64,000 nucleotides of DNA from JARIHD01 sp964610985 (GTDB lineage Bacteria; Patescibacteriota; Saccharimonadia; Saccharimonadales; UBA4665). Each line of letters begins with the position of its first letter. The stretch's first letter is position 1. The position numbers were made by a program, and so were the translations under genes. The notes below the pieces were generated by a model, which was not told where the DNA came from, did no database searches, and was given only the letters and a program-made list of their open reading frames with translations. The stretch is from assembly GCA_964610985.1 (NCBI GenBank), contig CAZSZJ010000004.1:1-64000 (forward strand), read 5' to 3'. Shown in pieces: positions 23,871 through 32,096 of the stretch.

Positions 23871-25298
23871 TTATATGGTGAACAGGGTCTGTAATTGTTC
23901 GCGGGCGATGGGCCGAAAATTGACACCGTTGCCCTTGGCAATCAGATGAGCCTGCAGGATCTTGTATGAGTCCATATCGAACGACCCCTGTCCTTGAGTA
24001 AAAATTGGCTCGCAGTACGGCTCTTGTTTGACCTGACCGATGACACACCACTGGTCGACGACAATGCCGGATTGAGTGCTCGTGGTGTCGCCTTCAGTTA
24101 TAATAATGGGCGAAGAAAACGGCCAATCTTGGATTCGTTTCCGGCTAAAGGCCTCGAGCAGGCGTTGGTTGTATGTGTCTGGCGGCTCTTTTCCGGCGCA
24201 CGCGCCCATGCATTTGTGCAGCTGATGCATAAAACACGGCCCTTTGCCCTTTTCGGCACCGGTGAGTTTAGGACACAGCATAAAGTCTCTTACCAGACGT
24301 TCGATTGCGCTGCGGGCTTTTCCCCGGGTTTGGTATACGCCCAAAATGTCATTATTGGCCGGGTTTATCTCGTCGGCTTCTTCTAGAATAATCTGTAAAT
24401 AACCTTGGTCGTTTGGTTGGGTTTTGGCGAGCAGCAGTTTTTGGGTACGGCGAAGTTGTTTGTTGTAGAGCGGCTGGAGCTCTTTGACAAGGCGTGATTC
24501 GAGCAGGAGCGCACTTAGTTCGCCGGCCGTTTCGTGTACGCGGACATTTCGGATATGCTGAGCAATCTTGAACTCGTTGACGTGTTCGTGGTCGCTCGTA
24601 AAATGCGACATTACGCGCTGTTTGACGTGCACACTTTTGCCAACGTATAGCGGGTAGCCTTTGTCGTCTTCAAAGATGTAAACGCCGGGCGTATCCGGCA
24701 GATTAGCCAGGATTTCGGGTGCAAGGCCCTTCGGAAGTGTTGGCTGTTTGAGCTGCCTGGCAAGTGCAGCCTGCAGAGCTTCTGCATCAAAACTTTGCTG
24801 GACGTGCTGAATAAAGTCCCACAGTACGGCGGCATCGTCATAGGCACGGTGACGGCGATCGGCTTTAAATCCATGACGCGTAATAAGGCTCTGCAGTTTG
24901 TGGCTGCGCTCCTCTGGATAGAGCGTACGCGACAGGCGCATAGTGCATAGTTGTTTTGGCCGGAAGTCGCGGCCGAGGCGTTTGAATTCTTGCTTAAGGA
25001 ACGCGTAGTCAAACCGTACGTTGTGAGCCACAAAAACCGCTCCCTCGAGGAGTGCGTACAGCTGGTCGGCGATACCCGCAAAAAGCGGCGCGCCCTTTAG
25101 ATCGGCAGCGGTAATGCCCGTCAGACCCGTAATAAACGCCGGCAATTCAGCTTCGGGGTCAATGAGCTGGTTGATACTGTCTGTTATTTGGCCGCTTTCT
25201 ACCCTGATCGCAGCAACCTCAATAACCCGGCCTTTTATGTGGCTGAGTCCGTTTGTCTCGATATCGACAAAAACCAGTGGCCCATCTAACACGTTCAC
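23871..25298 (-). CDS. DEDDh exonuclease fused to a GIY-YIG (UvrC-like) nuclease
   Basis: 475 residues. Residues about 8-170 are a DnaQ-like exonuclease with FVDIETNG (Asp, Glu), AHNVRFDYAF and HRAYDDAAVL (His, Asp), the complete DEDDh set. Residues about 200-290 are GIY-YIG: GVYIFEDDKGYPLYVGKS, Arg in QRVMSH and the catalytic Glu in ALLLESRLVKE. The tail has a UvrC-type Cys region (CPKL, GPCFMHQLHKCMGAC). The same fusion exists in mycobacteria and other bacteria and is thought to incise or trim damaged DNA. GTG start, leaderless. The promoter's TATAAT is built from the end of folC. Confidence 0.92.
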   Translation of the reverse strand: MNVLDGPLVFVDIETNGLSHIKGRVIEVAAIRVESGQITDSINQLIDPEAELPAFITGLTGITAADLKGAPLFAGIADQLYALLEGAVFVAHNVRFDYAFLKQEFKRLGRDFRPKQLCTMRLSRTLYPEERSHKLQSLITRHGFKADRRHRAYDDAAVLWDFIQHVQQSFDAEALQAALARQLKQPTLPKGLAPEILANLPDTPGVYIFEDDKGYPLYVGKSVHVKQRVMSHFTSDHEHVNEFKIAQHIRNVRVHETAGELSALLLESRLVKELQPLYNKQLRRTQKLLLAKTQPNDQGYLQIILEEADEINPANNDILGVYQTRGKARSAIERLVRDFMLCPKLTGAEKGKGPCFMHQLHKCMGACAGKEPPDTYNQRLLEAFSRKRIQDWPFSSPIIITEGDTTSTQSGIVVDQWCVIGQVKQEPYCEPIFTQGQGSFDMDSYKILQAHLIAKGNGVNFRPIAREQLQTLFTI

Positions 25299-25305
25299 TA
25301 TATTA

Positions 25306-25311
25306 ATTATA
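25306..25311 (-). promoter_or_regulatory. -10 box overlapping the folC stop
   Basis: TATAAT on the minus strand, 7 bases before the GTG at 25298. Its TAA is the stop codon of folC. Confidence 0.55.
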
Positions 25312-26587
25312 ACTGGCTTGGCAACTGTGTGGGTTCGGCCGTGGTGAGCGGGCGTAAATATTGATGCATATAGAGCGAACCAGTGGCCAAAAGTAGCGGC
25401 TCGGGGCGCGCCATGAGCGCAGCGAACGCTTGCTGGAGGTCGGAGATTTCTTCTACCGAAGAAATGCCTGCATCGCGGGCGACGGCCGCGACTTCAGAGG
25501 GATCATGCCAGCCATGTTTGTTTTCTGCAGGAGGTATAGCGGCAATACAGTGATCCGTCAAAGGCTGGAGTTCGGCGAGCAGATCTTTGACTTGTCGGCC
25601 GCCGCTCAGACTAAAAGCTACCAGGGCGGCAAGCCTTTGGCCCCTAAAACGGGCGGCAATGCTTTGGCTGAGCGTATGGATTTTTTGCGCGTTATGCGCG
25701 CTGTCCAAGATGACCATCTTCTGACCGACGTAACGGATTTCCATCCGAGCCGGGATATGGACTTTTGCGGCGGCGTCTTTCGCCTCTTTACTGAGCGGCT
25801 CTTCCCTGCCTTGGCGTTCAAGCGCAAAGCCAACCGCTTCGGCGGCAAGGCCAAAATTGCGGCGTTGGAACAGGGGCAAAAACTTTACTCCTGCCGGAAC
25901 CTGGGTCAGGATGTGTAGATCGGCCTGCTTTTGCCTGCATGTCGCTTCAAAAACATCCATAACTTGCGGGTTTTGCTGGTAGCAAAAGACCGCATTGGTG
26001 CGACCAATAATTCCCGCTTTGTTGGTAGCGATCTCGGTAAGTGTATTGCCCAGCACATTAGTATGGTCAAAACCAATATCTGTAATAACACAGATCTTGT
26101 CCGGACGACGGATGACATTGGTAGCATCAAGCGTACCACCCAATCCTGTTTCGATAACCATGCAGTCGACGCCCTGGCGTACAAACTCCCAGTAGCCAAA
26201 GGCGTACAACAGTTCGGCATAAGTGAGTTCGATACCACTCTTTTTGACTTGCTCAATGAATACCGCAAACTCATCACAAAATTCGCGTTCGGCCAATGGC
26301 GTGAGGCCAATCTGGACGCGTTCGTTGAGACGTTCGAGGTGAGGAGAGATGAGAAGGCCAGTGCGCAGGCCCGTTTTTTCGAGCAGCGAAGCGGTGTAGT
26401 AAGCCGTAGACGTCTTGCCGGACGTGCCTGCGATATGGATTGCCGGAATTTTATCCTGGGGATTGCCCAAAAAATCCATAAATGCCTGCACGTGATCCAA
26501 TGTGTAGGCACGCCGTTTGACTAGTTTACTGGGCCAAAATGGCTCGAGCGCCGCTTCGACGGCGGCCAAGTCGGCAAAATAGTTCAT
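25307..26587 (-). CDS. folC: Folylpolyglutamate synthase / Mur-ligase family protein FolC
   Basis: 426 residues, full family length. ATP-binding loop IHIAGTSGKTSTAYY (about 49-63), the folate-type SPHLERLNERVQIG motif (about 82-95), GLGGTLDATNV and ITDIGFDHTNVLGNT (Lys/His carbamate region) are all visible. The C-terminal domain carries ILDSAHNAQKIH. The enzyme adds glutamate to folates, or dihydrofolate synthase in some. Cytosolic. A CATAAT hexamer 7 bases before the ATG suggests a leaderless message. Unusual among reduced genomes that lack most folate synthesis; the pathway cannot be judged from this window. Confidence 0.93.
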   Translation of the reverse strand: MNYFADLAAVEAALEPFWPSKLVKRRAYTLDHVQAFMDFLGNPQDKIPAIHIAGTSGKTSTAYYTASLLEKTGLRTGLLISPHLERLNERVQIGLTPLAEREFCDEFAVFIEQVKKSGIELTYAELLYAFGYWEFVRQGVDCMVIETGLGGTLDATNVIRRPDKICVITDIGFDHTNVLGNTLTEIATNKAGIIGRTNAVFCYQQNPQVMDVFEATCRQKQADLHILTQVPAGVKFLPLFQRRNFGLAAEAVGFALERQGREEPLSKEAKDAAAKVHIPARMEIRYVGQKMVILDSAHNAQKIHTLSQSIAARFRGQRLAALVAFSLSGGRQVKDLLAELQPLTDHCIAAIPPAENKHGWHDPSEVAAVARDAGISSVEEISDLQQAFAALMARPEPLLLATGSLYMHQYLRPLTTAEPTQLPSQL

Positions 26588-26595
26588 TCGCTCTA

Positions 26596-27396
26596 TTATG
26601 GATCAACTTCGCTATTTTGGTCAAAAATGACAACGTTTGGCTGCTTTTCTTTTTCCAGGATCATGGATATTTTCATGCGCGAACATGGATGTGCGTTGAG
26701 ATCGCAGATGGCTTCTTCGCTAGTTGTTGGCTCGTATGCGTAGCAGTGCAGTACCGGCGCGTTAGAAAACTGCGGGTGGTCGTTTTTGGTGCAAGAATCG
26801 TTGGGTGACCACAATGGATCTTGTATGGTCTTGACATCAAAGCCATTTTTTTCTAAAAACGAAGTATCGTTGAGCTGGTCGCGCGTGGGATACGAATTGT
26901 GAGCAACGTAGTAGTCGGACAAGTCGTTCAGGAGTGAGGACAGATGCTCTTTGCGCGCCCTGTCGCGCTGTTGCCGAGCCATTTCTGCCTTATTGAGACC
27001 ATTAACGATCATGTAGGCGCCTATGCCGATCGCCACAAATAACACCAAGATAATCGACAAAATGATAAATGCTCGGGTGCGGTTAGGCGCAGGTTCTTCG
27101 ATGACATCACGACTCCCGGAGGGAACTTGAGGCGGCTGGGATTGCATAGGCTGCACCCAAGTTTGCGTGGGCCGCGTCTGCGGTTGAGGCAATGCGGTAG
27201 CCGCTTCGGCAGAGCGCGGAGCCATCGACTGCTGTTGAAACGGTGCAGATTGCTGTCGGGCAAGACGAAAGGCAGCGTCAACCCAATCAACGGTCCAGCC
27301 ACGCTGAAGTAATGCGGTGCGAATAGTCGACTCGGGAATGCCTCGATCCAACTCCTGCGCAATATAACGAGCCAGCTGCTCAAGTGTCGGGTTCAT
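26596..27396 (-). CDS. Membrane protein with N-terminal helical domain, pilin-like tail
   Basis: 266 residues. Residues about 5-48 (LARYIAQELDRGIPESTIRT then ALLQRGWTVDWVDAAF) form a three-helix UBA-like cytosolic domain found at the start of many Saccharibacteria membrane proteins (recollection). A Gln/Pro-rich linker follows, one membrane helix at about 109-132 (IILSIILVLFVAIGIGAYMI), then an ectodomain resembling pilin globular parts (LSSLLNDLSDYYVAHNSYPT, with two Cys near the end). Function unknown. The ATG overlaps the TGA of the upstream broken Cys-box gene, which implies that the two were translated together. Confidence 0.75.
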   Translation of the reverse strand: MNPTLEQLARYIAQELDRGIPESTIRTALLQRGWTVDWVDAAFRLARQQSAPFQQQSMAPRSAEAATALPQPQTRPTQTWVQPMQSQPPQVPSGSRDVIEEPAPNRTRAFIILSIILVLFVAIGIGAYMIVNGLNKAEMARQQRDRARKEHLSSLLNDLSDYYVAHNSYPTRDQLNDTSFLEKNGFDVKTIQDPLWSPNDSCTKNDHPQFSNAPVLHCYAYEPTTSEEAICDLNAHPCSRMKISMILEKEKQPNVVIFDQNSEVDP

Positions 27397-27967
27397 TTGT
27401 TCTTAATAGTACCCCCTTCTCGCCAAAATTTCCAGTGAGGCCGACGTTTTGACTCCTTTGACCGCCAGCGGTGCGAGGCATTGAGCACATCATGTCGCCA
27501 TTCATAAAGTGCATAGCTGCCCAGTCCAGCCACTACGACAGCAATAACTCCCCAGCGCATAGCAGACTGTTCCTGCCCCGATACGTCCTCTACTGTAGCA
27601 AGTGCAAATCGGTGCTGCGGCCTGCTTACGGCAGCGGTTGGTTTCGGTGCTTCGCACCTGACCTTCAGGACATGGCTTGGGGCCGACAGGAGTGATCACG
27701 ACATTGCGACACCTGTTAGTTTCCGGGTTGCGCTCCTGACCAAGCTTGCAAGCGGCCGGCGTAGAGGCAGTCGCAGTCGCTACCGCCCGGCAACGACCCG
27801 TTTCGGTATTTCGCACTTGTCCCGGCTTGCACGGTTCCGGTAGTGGCACGACAACGGCCTGTTTCGGGATTTCTTTCTTTGCCCGCAGGACATTCGTCCG
27901 GTAAATGAGCTGCCGCCCATGCTATGTGCCAACTGCCGTGCATTTTTCCTTGTATCCAGTGCCTCAT
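27394..27967 (-). pseudogene. Cys-box repeat membrane protein broken by frameshifts
   Basis: Read in three successive frames the region gives one coherent protein. Four tandem boxes are visible: CPAGKERNPETGRCR, CKPGQVRNTETGRCR, CKLGQERNPETNRCR and CPEGQVRSTETNRCR. They are followed by a membrane helix (WGVIAVVVAGLGSYALYEW) and a basic tail ending in KNK at a TGA that overlaps the next gene's ATG. Frame changes are needed after box 1 (near 27845) and after box 4 (near 27605). No single frame gives the whole. The intact downstream junction argues that this was a real gene. The boxes resemble two-Cys adaptor repeats. Sequencing or assembly error is the alternative to true decay. Confidence 0.7.
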
Positions 27968-28022
27968 GACGGCGCATTATTACACGGGTTCGTCCCGAAA
28001 AACCAGCCGGACTAGAACAGGA

Positions 28023-28736
28023 TTAGGGTGAAATTTCGATGGGCAGCAACTGACCCGGACAGTCCGACAACACGCGGGCCATGGCGTCATGCTCACCGCT
28101 CGTTATCCATAGGTTGTATTTGGTCTTGACCGCAATCTGCCGCGCCACATACCGGCAGCGATATGCTTTGTTGGGCGGTAGCCAGGTAGCAGTGTCGCTA
28201 TCACCCTTTGCATTATTGGTCTTTCCGTCAACCGCCAGCAGGTTGAGCGGATCATTGGCCAACGCTCGACGCCGCTCGGCGTCCAGTTGCTGCGCGCCTT
28301 TTTGCCATGCGTCGGATAGTGCGACTACGTGGTCGATCTGCACATCATCGCTCGTATCCGCCCCACGCTCAAAGAGAATTGTCTTGCCGGTGTAGGGGTC
28401 TTCGAGCGTTCCTTTTATAACAGTGCAATCTGTGGCAGAGCGTAGCTCTTCGTTTTGCATGTCGCGGGCCAGAATATAATTGCGCACGTCGCAGTTACCC
28501 AAATCTTGCCAACCCTTGCCAAACTGCGACCGCGCATAGCCTGTCTTTGCGGCCCGGCCTTTCACGCTTAACTTGTTAAGTGAATCGAGCGCCGGCGAAG
28601 AGATGACTTGTTGCGGTTTTGGTGCTTCAGCAACTGGCTGACTTTCTTGCCGTAATGCACCGACCATGGTTGCGCCCAGCGCGACCAGCGAGACCAGGGC
28701 GGCAGCAATCAGGCGACGGCGACGGTTTTTATTCAT
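28023..28736 (-). CDS. Secreted HNH endonuclease (DUF1524-like)
   Basis: 237 residues. Arg-rich start and a hydrophobic helix (about 8-26) direct it to the membrane or outside. The nuclease core has VQIDHVVALSDAW (His and Asp of the HNH/ beta-beta-alpha-Me motif), DPLNLLAVDG and the Asn in KGDSDTATWLPPN, the usual GmrSD C-terminal-type layout. Extracellular nucleases of this group in actinobacteria degrade DNA; here it could feed nucleotide salvage or pilus-based uptake (inference). Start ATG at 28736 has TACAGT 7 bases upstream; the GTG just before it is an alternative. Confidence 0.88.
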   Translation of the reverse strand: MNKNRRRRLIAAALVSLVALGATMVGALRQESQPVAEAPKPQQVISSPALDSLNKLSVKGRAAKTGYARSQFGKGWQDLGNCDVRNYILARDMQNEELRSATDCTVIKGTLEDPYTGKTILFERGADTSDDVQIDHVVALSDAWQKGAQQLDAERRRALANDPLNLLAVDGKTNNAKGDSDTATWLPPNKAYRCRYVARQIAVKTKYNLWITSGEHDAMARVLSDCPGQLLPIEISP

Positions 28737-28743
28737 CACCCAT

Positions 28744-28749
28744 ACTGTA
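28744..28749 (-). promoter_or_regulatory. Extended -10, leaderless promoter of the HNH nuclease
   Basis: CTGCTACAGT on the minus strand, 7 bases before the ATG at 28736. Confidence 0.55.
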
Positions 28750-28775
28750 GCAGAGGTTGGTGCTGATGCACATAA

Positions 28776-28802
28776 AAACCGGCCCGGTTAGGGGGCCGGT
28801 TT
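28776..28802 (-). terminator. Rho-independent terminator of the amidase gene
   Basis: On the minus strand AAACCGGCCC, 7-base loop, GGGCCGGTTT followed by TT: a 10-bp GC-rich stem with T-run, just downstream of the amidase stop and upstream of the nuclease promoter. Confidence 0.8.
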
Positions 28803-28822
28803 GTTGTTAGACGATCCGGTTA

Positions 28823-30790
28823 CTATTCTACAATAACGTCGCTCGCTCGCACAAACATCGTGCGCTGGTTGTACCAAATCTTGATGAACTTATCGTTGCC
28901 ACGGAAGATCACATGGTCGTACGGTGCACTCGAGTCCACTGTCCAATCATAGAAATAGTCGGTCGGTACGACGCCGTTGCTCACGTATTTCTGCCCGGCT
29001 TTTATGGCATAGGAAAGCATGGGCTGCGCCGGAGCATTGACCTCAGGAGGATAAACACTCATTTCGGGATAAGCGCCGCCGTAAACATGCATGTTATCCA
29101 GGCCAGGTTTAAGTGTTAGAGTCTTACCCTGGGTTATGCTAGCCGTAGGTTTGCTAGCCGGATTGTAAAACCAAGCTATTTGACCGCTGTGCCAAATAGC
29201 CGTCCAGTCGCCTTGCTTTTCGGCCAAAGCATATTGCTGGCCAGTGGCAGCCTTGGCCGACCAATCATTTATTCTGATCGTACCAGGTTCACCGCCAGGG
29301 TGGATCAACGTGTCGGTGATGAGATCTGCATCAGGCCGCGGCGCGGTACGCAGATACACAAAGTTGGACGGCGCAGTCTGATCGGCACAGTTGGCGCCCG
29401 AATCGTCACAGACACGAACGGTCAGGGCGTTTTGTGAAAGGTCAGGATTAATAGTTACCACGTTGCCGTTCTTAATCTGTTTGTGACGGGCGTTGGTACC
29501 GGCCGGTTTTTGCTGCACCAAATCCATGTAGTGATTCCAGTCCCAATACGGACCTGGATCCCAATGCATGACACGCGCTTTTCGATCGGTTAAGCCTGGA
29601 ACATTATCGTGGCCAATAATGTGGTCGCGGTCCAGAGGGATATCATATTTTTTGGCTAGGTAGCGAACCAGGTCGGCTGATGTCCGGTACATAGCTTCGG
29701 TATACCAAGTGGAACCTTGTGCCGCCACACCTTCGTGTTCAATACCGATGGAATGCATGTTAATCCACCAATCACCGGCATGCCATGCAGTGTCCTTAGT
29801 TGAAACCATTTGTGTGACTGCACCGTCGGATGAACGTATGATGTAGTGTGCGCTCACATACGACTTAGTATCTTGGAAATGCGAAATCGCACCCGTGTAT
29901 GCCCCTTCGGTATCATGGATTACGATGTATTTGACCTTCATATCTTTGGGTCGGTTTGAGTGGTCATAATTACCAAAATCAGTCTTATCTTCCGAGTTTT
30001 GAGCGTAGCCTGCGGGCACAAAACGGCAGTTCAGATTGCGGGGACATTCAGAACCGTCAGATGACTGGGGCGAAAAACCATTGTCGCGCAGTCCGAGTGC
30101 CTTAACTCTACTCCGGTCGGGTGTTTGCAGGCCGGGCGCGGCTTTGACCGATAATGTTTGACCAGCCATAGTGGTTTCTTTCACGCCTTTTTGAAGCGTG
30201 TCAAATACGTCGTCTGCAAACATGGCTGCAGTTTTGGTATCTTTGCTGCCGCCAAATTTAGCAACCGCCGCATACCAGCCAGCCAGATCCTTCGGCAGCG
30301 AACCGCCATTCAATTCACGTGCCTGTTTGGCTAGGACGGCTGCACCGCCGCGGATGTTTTGCTTGACATCCGTTTTAAGCGTATCCGCCGGGATATTTAA
30401 TAGCCCTGCCGCCTGATCTAAAGTAAAGTCGCCCTGCTGGTGGTCGTGCGAAGTATCCGTGTACTGGCGATCATCCCCGCGCCCATGCATATCGTCATAG
30501 TCGCTATGAATGAAGGTGCGGAGGTTCATCGGGCCAAAACCGCCGTCAACGCTCGGCTCCCCCCTATGCGTTTCCCACCTCGTTTGGTGATAGGAAACCG
30601 CTAATAATACTTCTTTTGGAACGTTAAACTCACTTGCAGCGTCAGCAAACACCTGCGCCTGAGCCGAACCTTGATTCGTGGCCGCCACAGCTACCGCGCC
30701 TGGCGTCATACAAAGCACCAACGCCATCAAACTGAAGCCCGTTATCCTGAGTGGCCTCCCGAGTAATGATCGTATTTTGATCTGTTTCAT
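28823..30790 (-). CDS. Secreted peptidoglycan hydrolase: lysozyme-like plus Amidase_2 domains
   Basis: 655 residues from the ATG at 30790. Signal peptide about 1-36 (ITGFSLMALVLCMTPGAVAVAA). Residues about 45-190 resemble a lytic transglycosylase-like region (FADAASEFNVPKEVLLAVSY). About 270-430 is an N-acetylmuramoyl-L-alanine amidase: zinc His in VIHDTEG, SAHYIIRSSDGAVTQMV, IGIEHEG, HIIGHDNVPG and the DPGPYWDW end. C-terminal about 200 residues are beta-rich, SH3-like. It would cut glycan-peptide bonds of its own wall or a host's. A longer frame to 30850 is rejected because it contains the TATAAT promoter. Ends in a strong terminator. Confidence 0.9.
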   Translation of the reverse strand: MKQIKIRSLLGRPLRITGFSLMALVLCMTPGAVAVAATNQGSAQAQVFADAASEFNVPKEVLLAVSYHQTRWETHRGEPSVDGGFGPMNLRTFIHSDYDDMHGRGDDRQYTDTSHDHQQGDFTLDQAAGLLNIPADTLKTDVKQNIRGGAAVLAKQARELNGGSLPKDLAGWYAAVAKFGGSKDTKTAAMFADDVFDTLQKGVKETTMAGQTLSVKAAPGLQTPDRSRVKALGLRDNGFSPQSSDGSECPRNLNCRFVPAGYAQNSEDKTDFGNYDHSNRPKDMKVKYIVIHDTEGAYTGAISHFQDTKSYVSAHYIIRSSDGAVTQMVSTKDTAWHAGDWWINMHSIGIEHEGVAAQGSTWYTEAMYRTSADLVRYLAKKYDIPLDRDHIIGHDNVPGLTDRKARVMHWDPGPYWDWNHYMDLVQQKPAGTNARHKQIKNGNVVTINPDLSQNALTVRVCDDSGANCADQTAPSNFVYLRTAPRPDADLITDTLIHPGGEPGTIRINDWSAKAATGQQYALAEKQGDWTAIWHSGQIAWFYNPASKPTASITQGKTLTLKPGLDNMHVYGGAYPEMSVYPPEVNAPAQPMLSYAIKAGQKYVSNGVVPTDYFYDWTVDSSAPYDHVIFRGNDKFIKIWYNQRTMFVRASDVIVE

Positions 30791-30930
30791 GCTGGGTTCT
30801 CTTACATTTATAGAAACTCCATTATAGCGCGTGGACCCCACCCATCTCATGTTAAATTGCTTACGATGATTGCTTAAAGATTAGTGGTTTTGCCCGATTA
30901 ACAGATAAGCATGACGAAACTCGCATGCTA

Positions 30931-31524
30931 CTATTGAGGGCATGTCCGAACCCTATCACCAAGTAGTACGGTTACTAGTTCGGGAAATTCTTCATTTGTC
31001 ATATTATTTCCAATCATAAAGTGACCGTAGCCATCAAGCTCTAGAAGGTTTGCTTCGGGCCATACCTCCGCCAGATGATGGGTATTATCTTGAATGGCTT
31101 GACTGTCATCGAGAGCATTTATAATGATTAACTTACCTACCCTTCCAATGATTCCTGGATCTAAGGTATATTCTGAAAAGTCACCATATTTTTCGGTTGA
31201 ATCTCGCCAAGGAGCTACAAGCACTAATTGCTCGGCGTGCAGGCTGGTATCCTCAGAAAGCAATCTGAGTAAGAACTCAGAGCCTGCACTAAATCCTATG
31301 AGTGTAGTATCAGTATCGATGCTATTGACAGGAAAAGCATCTTTCCAGTCAGAGAAAACTGGGAAATAGGGCTTTGGTAATGCGGGGATATCTGCCTCAA
31401 TGGCATGCAGGGAAAGCTGCCGCTTAATCCAAGGAAACCAGTTGGCCTCATGTGGTTTTGGAATTGTGGGATCCTCGTATCGTTCGCGGGGTGGTTTACC
31501 ATGGGCAAATAGTACATTACGCAT
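30931..31524 (-). CDS. Alpha/beta hydrolase (RBBP9/YdeN-like)
   Basis: 197 residues. Small serine hydrolase: oxyanion start NVLFAHGKPP, nucleophile elbow GFSAGS (about 101-106), and the catalytic His in LDGYGHFMIG near the C-terminus, with Asp in NALDDSQAI. The compact length and late YGHF motif match the RBBP9/YdeN group. Substrate unknown. TTTAAT lies 7 bases before the ATG, again suggesting a leaderless start. Confidence 0.82.
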   Translation of the reverse strand: MRNVLFAHGKPPRERYEDPTIPKPHEANWFPWIKRQLSLHAIEADIPALPKPYFPVFSDWKDAFPVNSIDTDTTLIGFSAGSEFLLRLLSEDTSLHAEQLVLVAPWRDSTEKYGDFSEYTLDPGIIGRVGKLIIINALDDSQAIQDNTHHLAEVWPEANLLELDGYGHFMIGNNMTNEEFPELVTVLLGDRVRTCPQ

Positions 31525-31587
31525 TCATGACATTAAACCATTGACAGGTTATTGTATCAAACACGTGCCAGATCATACTCAGTAAAC

Positions 31588-31612
31588 AAAAAGACCTCCT
31601 GAAGAAGTCCTT
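31588..31612 (-). terminator. Terminator of the tRNA-Arg gene
   Basis: Minus strand: AAGGACTTC, TTCAG loop, GAGGTCTTT then TT. The stem is nine pairs including two G-T pairs, 26 bases after the tRNA. Confidence 0.65.
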
Positions 31613-31638
31613 GAGACATAATCGATTAGTACGCTCAG

Positions 31639-31715
31639 TGGTACACCCGGCTGGATTCGAACCAGCGACCCCTTGGTTCGAAGCCAAGTACTCTAATCCG
31701 CTGAGCTACGGGTGC
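31639..31715 (-). tRNA. tRNA-Arg (anticodon UCG)
   Basis: A 77-base cloverleaf on the minus strand. The acceptor stem GCACCCG pairs with CGGGTGT (first pair G-U), the discriminator is A and CCA is encoded. D-stem GCTC/GAGT; anticodon stem CTTGG/CCAAG with loop CTTCGAA, so anticodon UCG reads CGA/CGG arginine codons; T-arm GCTGG-TTCGAAT-CCAGC. Its own terminator lies downstream. It follows the end of the pilus operon on the same strand. Confidence 0.96.
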
Positions 31716-31784
31716 ATGTGCTAATGGGATTATACCAGAGAAGCCCTCTTTTGCCACCTCGGGGTGGGTGGATCAAAGAAAAGA

Positions 31785-31818
31785 GTAACTCCAGCGCTCA
31801 ACTGAACGCTGGAGTTAC
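31785..31818 (-). terminator. Rho-independent terminator of the pilus operon
   Basis: Minus strand: GTAACTCCAGCG, 10-base loop, CGCTGGAGTTAC, then TCTTTTCTTTG. A perfect 12-bp stem directly after the last gene of the operon and before the tRNA. Confidence 0.85.
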
Positions 31819-31847
31819 AAATCAGCACGAAAATTGCAGTCCCAAGC

Positions 31848-32078
31848 CTAAGCGTAGGCGTAATACGCCATCGCCATAAAGATCACGCTCAACAGGGTAA
31901 ACACAACCACGAGTAATTGGCTGGTTTGCGATTCCGGGCCGGTTTGTGCTGACTTCGCTTTGGTTGCGGACTTTTTGGTGCGAGTCTTTAGCGTAGCCTT
32001 GGCGGCTGGGCCGCGGGCGGTTTTGGCAGCCGCCCGCACCGGCTTTTTGGCCAATTTTTTAATTTTAGCGTTTGCCAT
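31848..32078 (-). CDS. Lys/Ala-rich tail-anchored small protein
   Basis: 76 residues. The first 50 are histone-H1-like (KIKKLAKKPVRAAAKTARGP, with many K/R/A and no acidic residues), followed by a Ser/Gln linker and a C-terminal membrane helix (LLVVVFTLLSVIFMAMAYYA, about 54-73). By the positive-inside rule the cationic part faces the cytosol, which would tether DNA or RNA to the membrane. Strong Shine-Dalgarno AGGAGGG. It is the last gene of the pilus/competence operon, 18 bases after the pilin. Function is inferred only. Confidence 0.75.
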   Translation of the reverse strand: MANAKIKKLAKKPVRAAAKTARGPAAKATLKTRTKKSATKAKSAQTGPESQTSQLLVVVFTLLSVIFMAMAYYAYA

Positions 32079-32096
32079 GTAGCGCCCTCCTAGCGA

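Noticed and set aside
25931..26524. 197-residue plus-strand frame and the 201-residue minus frame at 25906-26511
   Set aside because: Both overlap folC, which has every family motif in the chosen frame.
27500..27967. Possible CRISPR or DNA repeat
   Set aside because: The repetition is at the protein level (CxxGxxRxxETxRCR); the DNA units diverge and have no constant spacers.
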